A stretch of DNA of 58,429 bases from Pseudomonadota bacterium (GTDB taxonomy: Bacteria; Pseudomonadota; Gammaproteobacteria; Burkholderiales; Burkholderiaceae_C): positions 1 through 58,429 of the forward strand of contig JAJZWA010000018.1 of NCBI GenBank assembly GCA_021846965.1, read 5' to 3'. Position numbers and translations under genes: made by a program. Below, piece after piece: positions 8,590 to 17,933 of the stretch. The notes beneath the pieces were generated by a model. The model was not told the origin of the DNA. It did no database searches and was given only the letters and a program-made list of their open reading frames with translations. The first letter of the stretch is position 1. Each line of letters opens with the position of its first letter.

Positions 8590-8919
8590 ATGGCCATCGA
8601 TCATGCACAGCCCGCACAGGCCGTCGACGTGCGGCCGCTCGGGGAGGGTGTTCAAGGCGAGCGCAGCAAGGCCCTGTTCAAGGCCCGCGACCTGGAGGTC
8701 GTGCGGCTGGTGCTGCGCGCGGGAGAGCAGTTCCCGCCGCACAAGGTCGCCGGCGACATCACCATCCATTGTCTCGAGGGCGCGCTGGCGATCAGCGCGG
8801 ACGGGCGGGAACACCCGCTGCGCGCGGGACAGCTGATGTACCTGCCCGCTGAGTGCGTGCACGGGGTGCTCGCCACCGAGAATGCCTCGGCGCTGGTGAC
8901 CATCGCCTTGCCGCGCTGA
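8590..8919 (+). CDS. Small cupin-domain protein
   Basis: This 109-residue protein consists of one cupin barrel. Recognisable elements are PPHKVAGDITIHCLEGAL (metal-binding His and Glu region) and a second motif around YLPAECVHGV. Small cupins of this kind bind a metal or a small ligand and often act in stress response or as isomerase-like enzymes. The substrate cannot be read from sequence. It begins 116 bases after lipA and ends 149 bases before the glucarate dehydratase genes. It could belong to either neighbourhood, but the intervening palindromes suggest that the sugar-acid genes have their own control. Confidence 0.75.
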   Translation: MAIDHAQPAQAVDVRPLGEGVQGERSKALFKARDLEVVRLVLRAGEQFPPHKVAGDITIHCLEGALAISADGREHPLRAGQLMYLPAECVHGVLATENASALVTIALPR

Positions 8920-8965
8920 GGCCGGGCACGGCCCGAGGCAGGGGCCATCGATGCGCCAACGGCAT

Positions 8966-9013
8966 GAATGGCACCATTCTTTGAATTGATCGGGAATCGA
9001 TCTTCTCGAAGAA
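8966..9013. promoter_or_regulatory. Three short palindromes upstream of the glucarate dehydratase genes
   Basis: Three inverted repeats lie in series: GAATGG-CA-CCATTC (8966-8979), GATCG-GGAAT-CGATC (8988-9002) and TTCT-CGA-AGAA (9003-9013). They are 56-103 bases ahead of the first glucarate dehydratase start, in a locally AT-richer stretch. They are candidate operators for a regulator such as a GntR-type sugar-acid repressor. No regulator gene is next to them, so the binder is unknown. Confidence 0.45.
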
Positions 9014-9068
9014 TGCAGGCTCCCGGGCGGTCGCCATCGCGACGCCGCCGCACGCCGAGCCTCGTTCC

Positions 9069-10403
9069 ATGTCCATCTCCAGCGGTCCCCTGCTCACCCG
9101 CATGCGGGTCATCCCGGTCGCCGGGCAGGACAGCATGCTGCTCAACATCGGCGGAGCGCATGCCCCGCTGTTCACCCGCAACCTGGTGCTGCTCGACGAC
9201 GACGCCGGGCATCTGGGCGTGGGCGAGGCGCCCGGCGGCGAGGGCATACGCCAGGCGCTGGAGGCCGCGGCCCCGGGCCTGCTGGGGCAGCCGGTGGCGC
9301 GCATGCGCGGCCTGGTCTCGGGCCTGCGCTCCGAGCATCGCGGTGCGGACACCGAGACCTTCGGGCGCGGCGCCTGGACCTTCGAGCTGGGCATCAATGC
9401 CGTGGCGGCCCTGGAGGCCGCGCTGCTGGACCTGCTGGGCCAATGCCTGGGGGTTCCGGTGGCCGAGCTGCTCGGCCCGGGCCTGCAGCGCGACCATGTG
9501 ACCGTGCTGGGCTATCTGTTTTTCGTCGGCGACGCGCGGCGCACCACGCTGCCCTACGAGGCAGGCTCCCGGGAAGGGCACGACTGGTACCGCCTGCGCC
9601 GCGAGGCGGCGATGGATACCGCCTCCGTGTTGCGCCTGGCCGAGGCCGCCCAGGATCTGTACGGTTTCCGGGACTTCAAGCTCAAGGGCGGCGTGCTGGC
9701 CGGCGCCGAGGAGGTCGCCACGGTGACCGAGCTGGCGCGGCGTTTCCCCGGAGCACGCGTGACCATCGACCCCAATGGCGCCTGGTCGCTGCGCGAAGCC
9801 GTCGAGCTGTGCCGCCCGCTGCGCGGCGTGCTGGCCTACGCGGAGGATCCCTGCGGCGCCGAGGACGGCTACAGCGGGCGCGAGGTGATGGCCGAGTTCC
9901 GCCGCGCCACCGGCCTGCCGGTGGCCACCAACATGGTGGCCACCAACTGGCGCGAGCTCGGCCACTCCACCCTGCTCGGCGCGGTGGACATCCCGCTGGC
10001 CGACCCTCACTTCTGGACCTTGTCGGGGGCTGTGCGGGTGGCCGAGCTGTGCGACGACTGGGGCCTGACCTGGGGTTGCCACTCCAACAACCACTTCGAC
10101 GTCTCCCTGGCCATGTTCACCCACGTGGGGGCCGCGGTGCCGGGCCGGCCCACGGCCATCGACACCCACTGGATCTGGCAGGAAGGCCAGGCGCTGACCC
10201 GCGATCCCCTGCGCATCGAGGGCGGACGCATCGCCGTGCCGCAGCGCCCGGGCCTGGGGGTCGAACTCGACATGCAACGCGTCGAGCAGGCGCATCGGCT
10301 GTATCGCAGTCTTCCGGCCGGCGGGCGCGACGACGCCGCGGCCATGCGTCAACTCCTTCCCGGCTGGAGCTTCGAGCGCAGGCGCCCCGCCATGGTCCGT
10401 TGA
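9069..10403 (+). CDS. Glucarate dehydratase family (enolase superfamily), copy 1
   Basis: The 444-residue enzyme should dehydrate D-glucarate (or L-idarate) to 5-keto-4-deoxyglucarate. It matches GudD throughout: [18 protein letters not shown] near the start, the catalytic K-x-K in DFKLKGG, metal ligands in IDPNGAW and [27 protein letters not shown], and the catalytic His in [10 protein letters not shown]. Length is normal and all key residues are retained. A paralogue follows 23 bases later on the same strand, recalling the gudD-gudX arrangement of enterobacteria. No transporter, aldolase or semialdehyde dehydrogenase of the glucarate route is adjacent. Which copy acts on glucarate is undetermined. 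Confidence 0.9.
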   Translation: MSISSGPLLTRMRVIPVAGQDSMLLNIGGAHAPLFTRNLVLLDDDAGHLGVGEAPGGEGIRQALEAAAPGLLGQPVARMRGLVSGLRSEHRGADTETFGRGAWTFELGINAVAALEAALLDLLGQCLGVPVAELLGPGLQRDHVTVLGYLFFVGDARRTTLPYEAGSREGHDWYRLRREAAMDTASVLRLAEAAQDLYGFRDFKLKGGVLAGAEEVATVTELARRFPGARVTIDPNGAWSLREAVELCRPLRGVLAYAEDPCGAEDGYSGREVMAEFRRATGLPVATNMVATNWRELGHSTLLGAVDIPLADPHFWTLSGAVRVAELCDDWGLTWGCHSNNHFDVSLAMFTHVGAAVPGRPTAIDTHWIWQEGQALTRDPLRIEGGRIAVPQRPGLGVELDMQRVEQAHRLYRSLPAGGRDDAAAMRQLLPGWSFERRRPAMVR

Positions 10404-10426
10404 ATCGTTCCCCACACCCCCTTTCC

Positions 10427-11779
10427 ATGAACCCCGCATCCTCCGCCGCCGCCTCGCGCAGCCCCGTGGTGACCGAATTGCGCGTCGTGCCGGTGGCCGG
10501 CCGCGACAGCATGCTGCTCAACCTCAGCGGCGCGCACGGTCCCTGGTTCACCCGCAACATCGTGCTGCTGCGCGATGACTGCGGACGCACCGGCCTGGGG
10601 GAGGTGCCGGGCGGCGAGGCCATCCGGCGCACGCTCGAGGATGCGCGCGCCCATGTGCTGGGGCGCCCGATCGGCGAATACAACGCCATGCTGCAGGCCA
10701 TGCGCGTGGCCTTCGCGGAGCGCGACCGTGGCGGCAGGGGGGCGCAGACCTTCGACCTGCGCGTGGCCATCCACGCCGTCGCCGGCATGGAATCGGCCTT
10801 GCTGGACCTGCTGGGCCAGTTTCTGGAATGCCCCCTGGCCGCGCTGCTTGGCGAGGGGCAGCAGCGCGACGCCGTGGACGTGCTGGGCTATCTGTTCTAC
10901 GTGGGCGAGCGCGCTCGCACCCCGCTGGACTACCGTTCCGAGCTGGATGCCGAGGATGACTGGCTGCGCCTGCGCAACGAGCCCGCGCTGGACCCCCAGG
11001 CCGTGGTGCGTCTGGCCGAGGCCGCGCAGGCGCGCTACGGATTCCAGGATTTCAAGCTCAAGGGCGGGGTGTTCGACGGCGCCGCCGAAATGGAGGCGGT
11101 GCTCGCCCTGCACGAGCGCTTTCCCGAGGCGCGCATCACCCTCGACCCCAACGGCGCCTGGTCGCTGGCCCAGGCGGTGAGCCTGTGCCGTGACCAGCAC
11201 GAGGTGCTGGCCTATGCCGAGGACCCCTGCGGCGCCCAGGACGGTTATTCCGGGCGCGAGGTCATGGCCGAGTTCCGCCGGGCCACCGGCTTGCCCACGG
11301 CCACCAACATGGTGGCCACCGACTGGCGCCAGATGGCCCACGCGATCCAGTTGCAGTCGGTGGACATTCCGCTGGCAGACCCCCATTTCTGGACCCTGCA
11401 GGGCTCGGTGCGCGTGGCCCAGCTCTGCGACATGTTCGGGCTCACCTGGGGTTCGCACTCGAACAACCACTTCGACATCTCGCTGGCCATGTTCACCCAC
11501 GTGGCCGCCGCGGCGCCCGGGCGGGTCACCGCCATCGACACCCACTGGATCTGGCAGGACGGCCAGCGCCTGACCCGCGAGCCCCTGCGCATCGAGGGCG
11601 GCCGCATTCGCGTGCCGCAGCGCCCGGGCCTGGGCGTGCGCATCGACGAGCTCGAGCTGCAGCGCGCGCACGAGGCCTATCTGCGCCTGGGCGAAGGCTC
11701 GCGCGACGACGCCGCGGCGATGCAGTTCCTGGTGCCGGGCTGGCGCTTCGATCCCAAGCGCCCCTGCCTGCTGCGCTGA
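10427..11779 (+). CDS. Glucarate dehydratase family (enolase superfamily), copy 2
   Basis: The 450-residue protein is a paralogue of the preceding gene. It shares the [14 protein letters not shown] start, [41 protein letters not shown] and [10 protein letters not shown]. The metal ligands and the Lys/His catalytic pair are therefore intact. SHSNNHF matches the classical GudD sequence better than the CHSNNHF of copy 1. The two differ most in the capping-domain loops around residues 80-170, which set substrate choice in this superfamily, so they may prefer different aldarates. The gene follows copy 1 by 23 bases and almost certainly shares its transcript. ATG 10427 has no strong ribosome-binding site. 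Confidence 0.9.
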   Translation: MNPASSAAASRSPVVTELRVVPVAGRDSMLLNLSGAHGPWFTRNIVLLRDDCGRTGLGEVPGGEAIRRTLEDARAHVLGRPIGEYNAMLQAMRVAFAERDRGGRGAQTFDLRVAIHAVAGMESALLDLLGQFLECPLAALLGEGQQRDAVDVLGYLFYVGERARTPLDYRSELDAEDDWLRLRNEPALDPQAVVRLAEAAQARYGFQDFKLKGGVFDGAAEMEAVLALHERFPEARITLDPNGAWSLAQAVSLCRDQHEVLAYAEDPCGAQDGYSGREVMAEFRRATGLPTATNMVATDWRQMAHAIQLQSVDIPLADPHFWTLQGSVRVAQLCDMFGLTWGSHSNNHFDISLAMFTHVAAAAPGRVTAIDTHWIWQDGQRLTREPLRIEGGRIRVPQRPGLGVRIDELELQRAHEAYLRLGEGSRDDAAAMQFLVPGWRFDPKRPCLLR

Positions 11780-11789
11780 GCGCCGCGGC

Positions 11790-11809
11790 CCCGGCATCCC
11801 GCCGGGTTT
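11790..11809 (+). terminator. Hairpin after the glucarate dehydratase pair
   Basis: CCCGGC-ATCCC-GCCGGG is followed by TTT, 11 bases after the stop codon. It is a short intrinsic-type terminator for the plus-strand operon and touches the end of the convergent transporter gene. Confidence 0.5.
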
Positions 11810-12684
11810 CAAGCCAGGCGGCGCCGCAGCATGCGCTGCCACTGGCCGCCGGCCAGCGCGGTGCCCGCAAGAATCGTGGCGCAGCCCAGCAGCATGGGCA
11901 GGGTGATGGCCTCGTGCAGGAACAGGCGGCCCCAGAGCATGCCGAACACGGGGATGAGAAAGGTCACCGAGGCCGCGTAGGCCGCGCCCACCTGCACCAG
12001 CAGGCGAAAGTACAGCGCGTAGGCCACGGCGGTGCACAGCACGGCCAGCGCCAGCACATAGGCCCAGATCACCGGTGGCACCGGGGCGGCAGGCCACAGC
12101 GCCGCCGCGGGCAGCGCCAGCATCAGCGCGGCGAAGCCCTGGCTGGCGAAGGCTGTCAGCACCGGGTCCACCTGGCTCAGGTGGCGCCGCGCGTATTGCG
12201 CGGCGAATCCGTAGGACATAGGGGCCAGCAGCACGAAGCCGGCCGCGAACAGGGAGCTCGCGGGCCCCGTGTCGGCCTGGCCGGCGACCAGCAGCACCAC
12301 GCCGCCCAGGCCGATGGCCAGCCCGAGCACCTGGGCGCGGGACACGGCGGCCCCGAAGGCCAGCGCGCCCAGCAGCGCGGCCCACAGCGGGGTGGTGGCG
12401 TTGAGGATGGATTCATAGCCCGCGCCCAGGTGCACGGCGCCCGCGGCGAACAGGGAGAAGGGCAGGGCGGAATTGCTCAGGCCCACGATGGCCAGCGGCC
12501 GCCAGTGGCGGCGCAATTGCTCGCGCCGGCGTGCGCTGTGCAGCACCGGCAGCAGCACCAGCGCGGCGATGCCCACGCGCAGCTCGATCAGCGGCAGCGC
12601 GCCCAGCACCGGCGCGCACAGGCGCAGGAACAGGAAGGAGCCGCCCCAGATGGCGGCGAGCAGCAGGAGTTCGAAAAGCGCCAT
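11809..12684 (-). CDS. EamA/DMT-family transporter
   Basis: The 291-residue protein has about ten hydrophobic segments in two repeated halves, starting ALFELLLLAAIWGGSFLFLRL, a typical EamA opening. DMT proteins of this class export small metabolites, amino acids or drugs across the inner membrane. The substrate cannot be inferred. ATG 12684 was chosen because it directly precedes the first membrane segment. An in-frame ATG 13 codons upstream would add a polar, proline-rich tail. It is convergent with the glucarate dehydratase genes and shows no clear functional link to them. Confidence 0.85.
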   Translation of the reverse strand: MALFELLLLAAIWGGSFLFLRLCAPVLGALPLIELRVGIAALVLLPVLHSARRREQLRRHWRPLAIVGLSNSALPFSLFAAGAVHLGAGYESILNATTPLWAALLGALAFGAAVSRAQVLGLAIGLGGVVLLVAGQADTGPASSLFAAGFVLLAPMSYGFAAQYARRHLSQVDPVLTAFASQGFAALMLALPAAALWPAAPVPPVIWAYVLALAVLCTAVAYALYFRLLVQVGAAYAASVTFLIPVFGMLWGRLFLHEAITLPMLLGCATILAGTALAGGQWQRMLRRRLA

Positions 12685-12815
12685 GATCCGAGTGGGAGCC
12701 GGTTTGGGGGTGGGATGCCGCACTGTAGCCCCCGCCGGCCCGGTGGTCTGGCCGAAAACGGACCTGCGCCTGGGCGGCGAGCGCGCCTCGCCCGGTCCGC
12801 AGAGGCGCGAAGGCG

Positions 12816-12841
12816 AAAAAACGCCGCCCCCGAGGGGCGGC
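12816..12841 (-). terminator. Intrinsic terminator of the malate synthase gene
   Basis: Read on the minus strand, an 8-bp GC stem (GCCGCCCC/GGGGCGGC, 12823-12841, loop TCG) is followed at once by G and a run of six T. This is the best-formed Rho-independent terminator in the window and lies 22 bases past the aceB stop. Confidence 0.85.
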
Positions 12842-12862
12842 TTGCTCAGGTCGTGCGGTGGG

Positions 12863-14449
12863 TCAGCCGAGTTCCTCGTACAGCGGGAGGGTCAGGAATT
12901 CGATGAATTCCTTCGACGTGGCCATGTGCTCGAAAATCCGCGCCGCCTTGTCGAACTGGCCTTCGGCGCCCGTGGCCTTGACCTTGGCCAGCTCCTCGGG
13001 GATCAGCGCGCGAACCATGTCCGCGCTGACCTTGCGGCCGTCGTCCAGCACGCCCTTGGGACTGTGGATCCACTGCCAGACCTGGCTGCGCGAGATCTCG
13101 GCCGTGGCGGCATCTTCCATCAGGTTGTGGATGGGCACGGCGCCGCTGCCTGCCAGCCATGCGCCCAGGTAATGGATGCCCACGTTGACGTTGTTGCGCA
13201 GGCCGGCCTCGGTGATGGGCGACTCCGGACGGAAATCCAGCAGGTCGGCGGCGCTGACCTTCACGTCCTCGCGAGTCTTGGAGAACTGGTTCGGCTTGTC
13301 GCCAAGCACGGCCACGAATTCCTCCATGGCCGGGCCCACCAGCCCCGGGTGGGCCACCCAGCCGCCGTCGTAGCCGTCGGTGGCGTCGCGGCGCTTGTCG
13401 GCGCGGATGCCCTCCATGGCCTTGGCGTTCTTCTCCGGATCGTTCTTGATCGGGATCAGCGCGCTCATGCCCCCGATGGCGGGAGCGCCGCGGTGGTGGC
13501 AGGTCTTGAGCAGCAGTAGCGCGTAGGCGCGCATGAAGGGCGCGGTCATGGTGATCAGCGCGCGGTCGGCGAGGCAGAAATCGCGGTCGCTCTTGAACTT
13601 CTTGATGGCGCTGAAAATGTAGTCCCAGCGCCCGGCGTTCAGCCCGGCGCTGTGCTCGCGCAGTTCGTAGAGGATCTCGTCCATCTCGAAGGCCGCGGTG
13701 ATGGTCTCCACCAGCACCGTGGCCTTGATGGTGCCGCGGGGCAGGCCCAGCGCCTCCTGCGCGGCCACGAACACGTCGTTCCACAGACGCGCTTCGAGAT
13801 GGCTCTCCATCTTGGGCAGGTAGAAGTACGGGCCCGCGCCGCGCGCCAGCTGCTCGCGCGCGTTGTGGAACAGGAACAGGCCGAAGTCGAACAGGCCGCC
13901 GCTCACGCGCTGGCCGTCGACCAGCACGTGCTTCTCGTCCAGATGCCAGCCGCGCGGGCGCACCTGCAGCACGGCGATCTTGTCGTTCAGGCGGTAGGTC
14001 TTGCCGTTCTGCTCGAGCACGATCTCGCGGCGCACGGCCTGCGACAGGTTGATCTGGCCGCGGACCTGGTTGTCCCAGTTCGGGGTGTTGGCGTCCTCGA
14101 AGTCGGCCATGTAGCTGTCGGCCCCCGAGTTGAACGCGTTGATGATCATCTTGCGGTCGACCGGGCCGGTGATTTCCACGCGGCGGGTCTGCAGCGCCGG
14201 CGGCACCGGCGCGATGCGCCAGTCGCCTTCGCGCACGGAGCGCGTCTCGGCGAGGAAATCGGGGCGCTCGCCGGCGTCCAGGCGCTTGGCGCGCTCGACC
14301 CGTGCGGCCAGCAGTTGCTGGCGCCGCGGCTCGAACTTGCGGTGCAGCGCGGCGACGAAGCCCAGCGCCTCGGGGCTGAGCACGGAATCGAATTCGGGGT
14401 TGTGCGGCGCCGTGATGGTCACGCCCGCCGGCAGTTGGGACTGCTGCAT
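12863..14449 (-). CDS. aceB: Malate synthase A
   Basis: This enzyme condenses glyoxylate with acetyl-CoA to malate, the second step of the glyoxylate bypass. The 528-residue length is normal for isoform A. Characteristic segments are MADFEDANTPNW, the family signature VLVETITAAFEMDEILYELREH (catalytic and magnesium-binding acidic residues), GRWDYIFS and DATDGYDGGWVAHPGL. Isocitrate lyase is not in the window. The gene stands alone between a Znu-like cluster upstream and a strong terminator downstream. The ATG is the first codon of the conserved protein, with a plausible GGAG site just upstream on the minus strand. Confidence 0.95.
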   Translation of the reverse strand: MQQSQLPAGVTITAPHNPEFDSVLSPEALGFVAALHRKFEPRRQQLLAARVERAKRLDAGERPDFLAETRSVREGDWRIAPVPPALQTRRVEITGPVDRKMIINAFNSGADSYMADFEDANTPNWDNQVRGQINLSQAVRREIVLEQNGKTYRLNDKIAVLQVRPRGWHLDEKHVLVDGQRVSGGLFDFGLFLFHNAREQLARGAGPYFYLPKMESHLEARLWNDVFVAAQEALGLPRGTIKATVLVETITAAFEMDEILYELREHSAGLNAGRWDYIFSAIKKFKSDRDFCLADRALITMTAPFMRAYALLLLKTCHHRGAPAIGGMSALIPIKNDPEKNAKAMEGIRADKRRDATDGYDGGWVAHPGLVGPAMEEFVAVLGDKPNQFSKTREDVKVSAADLLDFRPESPITEAGLRNNVNVGIHYLGAWLAGSGAVPIHNLMEDAATAEISRSQVWQWIHSPKGVLDDGRKVSADMVRALIPEELAKVKATGAEGQFDKAARIFEHMATSKEFIEFLTLPLYEELG

Positions 14450-14628
14450 GCGAATCTCCAGGGTTTCGATCTCTTATGAATAGTCGGGACAGATCGTGTC
14501 CCAAGGGGCGCCGGCGCGGCGCCGCCGTGCCGGCAGGGTGGTATCCCCGGCACGGAACGTTCCAGATCGATATTAGACACCAGAGCGCGATTCGCGCCTT
14601 GGGAGCGTGGCGACCATGCTGCGGCGCA

Positions 14629-15438
14629 TCAACCCAGGGTCTCGCGCCATGCCCGCCAGGCTTGTGCCCCCAGGTACAGCGCGAAGCTGAGCGCCGCGAT
14701 CCAGGTGCTGGCGGGCCAGCCGATGGCGTAGGACGCTTCCAGGCCCGCCCAGGCGATGCCCAGGCCGAGCAGCATGGACAGCAGCACGCCCGCGCCCAGC
14801 CGGCGGGTCAGCGCCTGGGCCGCCGCGGGCGGGCCGACCAGGAAGGCGAAAATCAGCAGCGCGCCGATCACCGGCACCGCCACCGCCACGGTGGCCGCCA
14901 GCAGCAGCGCGAACAGCAGGTCGAGCAGGTTCACCGGCACGCCGCGGGTGCGCGCCATGTCGGGGTTCAGGCTGGCCAGGCACAGGGGCCGGTACACCAG
15001 CGCCAGGCCGAGCAGGGCGCCGGCCGCCACCAGCAGGGACAGGCGCGCCTGCCCGGAGCTGATGCCCACGATGCTGCCAAAGAGAATACTCATGGCCGAC
15101 TGCGCGTTGCGGGTGTACAGGCTGAGGAACAGCACCCCCAGGCCCAGCGCGAACATGAGCACCATGCCGATGCCCACGTCGCGCTGGCGCAGGCGCCGCC
15201 CGGCCAGCGCCAGTGCCACGCCGGCGGCCAGCGTGAAGGCGAACAGCCCGAGGTAGGGGCTGAGCCCGAGCACGATGGCGCCGGCGGCGCCGGCGAAGCC
15301 GATGTGCGACAGCGCGTGGGCGGCGAAGGTCTGGCGCCGCAGCGTGACGAAATAGCCCACGGCCGCGGCGGCAGCGCCGATGCTGCCGGAGGCCAGCAGG
15401 GCCTGGCGCATGAAGGCGTAGTCGAGCCCGAGGATCAA
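14629..15438 (-). CDS. ZnuB/MntB-like ABC-3 family metal permease
   Basis: The 269-residue product has eight to nine membrane segments and the ABC-3 permease layout (LDYAFMRQALLASG, then HALSHIGFAG and a GxxxS-type loop). These permeases import zinc or manganese with a binding protein and an ATPase. The start is inferred to be TTG at 15438, overlapping the stop of the ATPase gene (TTGA), because the conserved N-terminus LILGLDYAF begins there and no ATG is suitably placed. It is coupled to the ATPase gene upstream. No solute-binding protein gene accompanies them. Confidence 0.85.
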   Translation of the reverse strand: MILGLDYAFMRQALLASGSIGAAAAAVGYFVTLRRQTFAAHALSHIGFAGAAGAIVLGLSPYLGLFAFTLAAGVALALAGRRLRQRDVGIGMVLMFALGLGVLFLSLYTRNAQSAMSILFGSIVGISSGQARLSLLVAAGALLGLALVYRPLCLASLNPDMARTRGVPVNLLDLLFALLLAATVAVAVPVIGALLIFAFLVGPPAAAQALTRRLGAGVLLSMLLGLGIAWAGLEASYAIGWPASTWIAALSFALYLGAQAWRAWRETLG

Positions 15439-16367
15439 GGCGCATCCCCCGCGGTGTGCCGCGCCCGCTCGCGCCCTGGCTCCTGCGAGGGAGCGTGGGA
15501 GTGGTCGTGCGCGTGGTCGTGCGCGTGGTCGTGGCAATGCCCGCCGTCCTCCGCCATGAAGCCGCGAGCCGGGTGGATGAACACGTAGCCGTCATGGCGC
15601 GCCACGCGCATGGGCAGGCCGTACAGGTCGCTCAGCGCGACCGGCTCGATGACCTGCTCCACGCTGCCCAGGCGCCCGCGTCCGCCGGCCAGGTACAGCA
15701 CGCGGTCCATCACCCCCAGCAGGGGGTTGATGTCGTGCGCGCTGAGCAGCACGGTCAGGCCCTGCCGCTGGCGCAGTTCGCGCACCAGGTCGAGCACGCC
15801 GCGCTGGGAGCGCGGGTCCAGGTTGGCCAGCGGCTCATCGAGCAGCAGCATGCGCACCGGGTTCACCAGGGCCTGGGCGATGCACACGCGCTGACGCTCG
15901 CCACCCGAGAGCTCGTCCATGCCGCGCTGCGCCAGGTGTGCGGCGGCCGCCGCCTCCAGGGCCTTGGCCACGGCGTCGGCGCGCTGTGCGCGCAGGGCTG
16001 GGGACAGGCTCATGCCCCAGCGCTCCCCGCGCCAGGCGCTGGCCACGAAATCCCGGGCCCGCAGCCGTGCGTAGGCCCCGTCGGGCACTCCCTGCGCCAC
16101 GTAGCCGATGCTGCGCCGCGCCTGCGCGGGTGTGCCGCCGAACAGGCGCAACTCGCCGCGGCGCACCGGAAGCAGCCCGGCCAGCGCCTGCAGCAGCGAG
16201 GTCTTGCCCGCTCCGTTGCTGCCGAACAGACCCACCACCTGACCCGGCGCGATATGCAACTCGAGCTCAGCCAGCACTTCGCGCGCACCGCGCGCGAGAC
16301 ACAGGCCCCGGGCCAGCACGGCCGGGGCGGCGTCGGTTGCGGGTTCGGGGGCTGGCGCGGGGGCCAT
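15435..16367 (-). CDS. ZnuC-like metal ABC transporter ATPase with histidine-rich tail
   Basis: The ATPase carries Walker A GSNGAGKT, signature LSGGERQR, and Walker [13 protein letters not shown], so it should be active. Its C-terminal tail contains [15 protein letters not shown], a likely zinc or other transition-metal-binding stretch. Such tails are common in zinc-handling proteins but unusual on the ATPase. The start was set at ATG 16367 because a TATGAT box at 16415-16420 (minus strand) would put transcription downstream of the longer ATG at 16412; this is uncertain. The permease gene overlaps its end. With no binding protein or Zur gene nearby, the metal is inferred from family only. Confidence 0.87.
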   Translation of the reverse strand: MAPAPAPEPATDAAPAVLARGLCLARGAREVLAELELHIAPGQVVGLFGSNGAGKTSLLQALAGLLPVRRGELRLFGGTPAQARRSIGYVAQGVPDGAYARLRARDFVASAWRGERWGMSLSPALRAQRADAVAKALEAAAAAHLAQRGMDELSGGERQRVCIAQALVNPVRMLLLDEPLANLDPRSQRGVLDLVRELRQRQGLTVLLSAHDINPLLGVMDRVLYLAGGRGRLGSVEQVIEPVALSDLYGLPMRVARHDGYVFIHPARGFMAEDGGHCHDHAHDHAHDHSHAPSQEPGRERARHTAGDAP

Positions 16368-16420
16368 GCGGGGGCCGTACGGGGCGGGCTGGGGGTGAGG
16401 AGCGCGGAGCATCGATCATA

Positions 16421-16437
16421 ATGCAAGCCGATTGCAT
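16421..16437. promoter_or_regulatory. 17-bp palindrome between the Znu-like operon and hemE
   Basis: ATGCAA-GCCGA-TTGCAT is a perfect inverted repeat with a five-base centre. It lies between divergent hemE (+) and the metal ABC operon (-) and next to a TATGAT -10-like box reading toward the ABC genes. It is a good operator candidate for a dimeric regulator. It does not match the Zur box I know from enterobacteria. Confidence 0.5.
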
Positions 16438-16483
16438 AAAGCGCCGTGGCCGCGCGAGCCGCGCGCTTTGCGACAATACCCTC

Positions 16484-17581
16484 ATGAGCTCGATCGCGAA
16501 CGACACTTTCCTGCGGGCGCTGCTGCGCCAGCCCACCGAATTCACCCCCGTGTGGCTGATGCGCCAGGCCGGGCGGTACCTGCCCGAATACAACGCGACA
16601 CGCTCGCGCGCCGGCAGTTTCCTGGGACTGGCCACCAGCCCGGATCTGGCCACCGAGGTGACGCTGCAGCCCCTGGAACGCTGGAGCCTGGATGCGGCGA
16701 TCCTGTTCTCCGACATTCTCACCGTGCCCGACGCCATGGGACTGGGGCTGCGCTTCGCCGCGGGCGAGGGGCCGCGCTTCGAACATGCGCTGCGCACCGA
16801 GGCGCAGATCCGGGCGCTGCAGGTGCCCGACCTGGAACGCCTGCGCTACGTGTTCGATGCCGTGGCGCAGATCCGCCGCGCGCTCACCCACGACGGCGTG
16901 CAGCGCGTGCCGCTGATCGGCTTCGCCGGCAGCCCCTGGACCCTGGCCTGCTACATGGTCGAGGGCCAGGGCAGCGACGACTGGCGCCAGACCAAGACCC
17001 TGATGTATTCCCGCCCGGACCTGATGCACCACATCCTGCGCATCAATGCGCAGGCGGTGGCGGCCTACCTGAATGCCCAGATCGAGGCCGGCGCGCAGGC
17101 CGTGATGGTGTTCGACTCCTGGGGCGGGGCACTGGCCGACGGCGCCTTCCAGGAATTCTCCCTGCACTACAGCCGGCAGGTGCTGGCCGCGCTGCGGCGC
17201 GAGCACGAGGGACGGCGTATTCCTGCGATCCTGTTCACCAAGGGTGGCGGACCCTGGCTGCGCGAGATGAGCGAGTCCGGCGCGGATGCGCTGGGGGTGG
17301 ACTGGACCGTCAACCTGGCCCGGGCGCGCGAACTGGTGGGCAAGCGCGTGGCGCTGCAGGGCAATTTGGACCCGGCGGTGTTGTTCGCGCCGCCGCAGCA
17401 CATCGAACGCGAGGTGCGCGCCGTGCTGGACAGTTTCGGCCCGATCTCGGCGAGCGAGGCCGCCGGGCATGTGTTCAACCTCGGGCACGGCATTTCGCAG
17501 TTCACCCCGCCCGAGCATGTGGGCGTGCTCGTGGATACCGTGCACGCGCACAGTCGCGGCCTGCACCAGGCTGGAGCGTGA
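16484..17581 (+). CDS. hemE: Uroporphyrinogen decarboxylase
   Basis: HemE decarboxylates the four acetate chains of uroporphyrinogen III to give coproporphyrinogen III in haem synthesis. The 365-residue protein has the two diagnostic segments [15 protein letters not shown] and [16 protein letters not shown], plus FDSWGGAL and FNLGHGI near the end. Length is normal. ATG 16484 directly precedes the conserved start. The divergent neighbour is a metal importer. The downstream gene is priA, separated by a gap holding DnaA boxes. Confidence 0.96.
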   Translation: MSSIANDTFLRALLRQPTEFTPVWLMRQAGRYLPEYNATRSRAGSFLGLATSPDLATEVTLQPLERWSLDAAILFSDILTVPDAMGLGLRFAAGEGPRFEHALRTEAQIRALQVPDLERLRYVFDAVAQIRRALTHDGVQRVPLIGFAGSPWTLACYMVEGQGSDDWRQTKTLMYSRPDLMHHILRINAQAVAAYLNAQIEAGAQAVMVFDSWGGALADGAFQEFSLHYSRQVLAALRREHEGRRIPAILFTKGGGPWLREMSESGADALGVDWTVNLARARELVGKRVALQGNLDPAVLFAPPQHIEREVRAVLDSFGPISASEAAGHVFNLGHGISQFTPPEHVGVLVDTVHAHSRGLHQAGA

Positions 17582-17933
17582 ATCCACGCGTTCCAGCGGG
17601 GGCAACGACCCAAATTGGCCCTGTTGTCAAGCCTGAGGCACCGATTTATACACACCGTGCCCGTTTTTAGGACATAGACGCCAGTTTCCAGACCTTACTT
17701 CAGGATGGGTCATTCAACACATTGATTTGCAAGGATTTTTCCTTCATTTGTGCGGAGCGACATGATGTGTGCCTGCGGTTATCCACAGATCTCGACATGA
17801 CGAGGCTCCGCTCTATGCACAAAGTTATCCACAGATTGGGGATTCCCCTGATCTCCGCAGGGCCAGCACGCCACGAAGCCCCGCGCGAGGCGAGCCGTCA
17901 CTCACATGCCTGTGTCGGAGCGGGGCGCCACTC
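17582..17933. other. hemE-priA intergenic region with three exact DnaA boxes
   Basis: This 352-base gap is clearly AT-richer than its surroundings. It contains three exact matches to the DnaA box TTWTNCACA, all on the plus strand: TTATACACA (17646-17654), TTATCCACA (17779-17787) and TTATCCACA (17825-17833). A one-mismatch copy, CTATGCACA, lies at 17813-17821. An AT-rich stretch of about 75 bases (17690-17765) sits between the first and second boxes. This could be a chromosome replication origin, a DnaA-titration site, or DnaA control of priA. No dnaA, dnaN or parAB genes are in the window to decide. A short open frame across it has no coding character. Confidence 0.65.

Noticed and set aside
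17582-17933. Firm call of this region as oriC
   Set aside because: DnaA boxes alone are not enough. No origin-linked genes such as dnaA or parAB are in the window, so it is kept as a candidate only.
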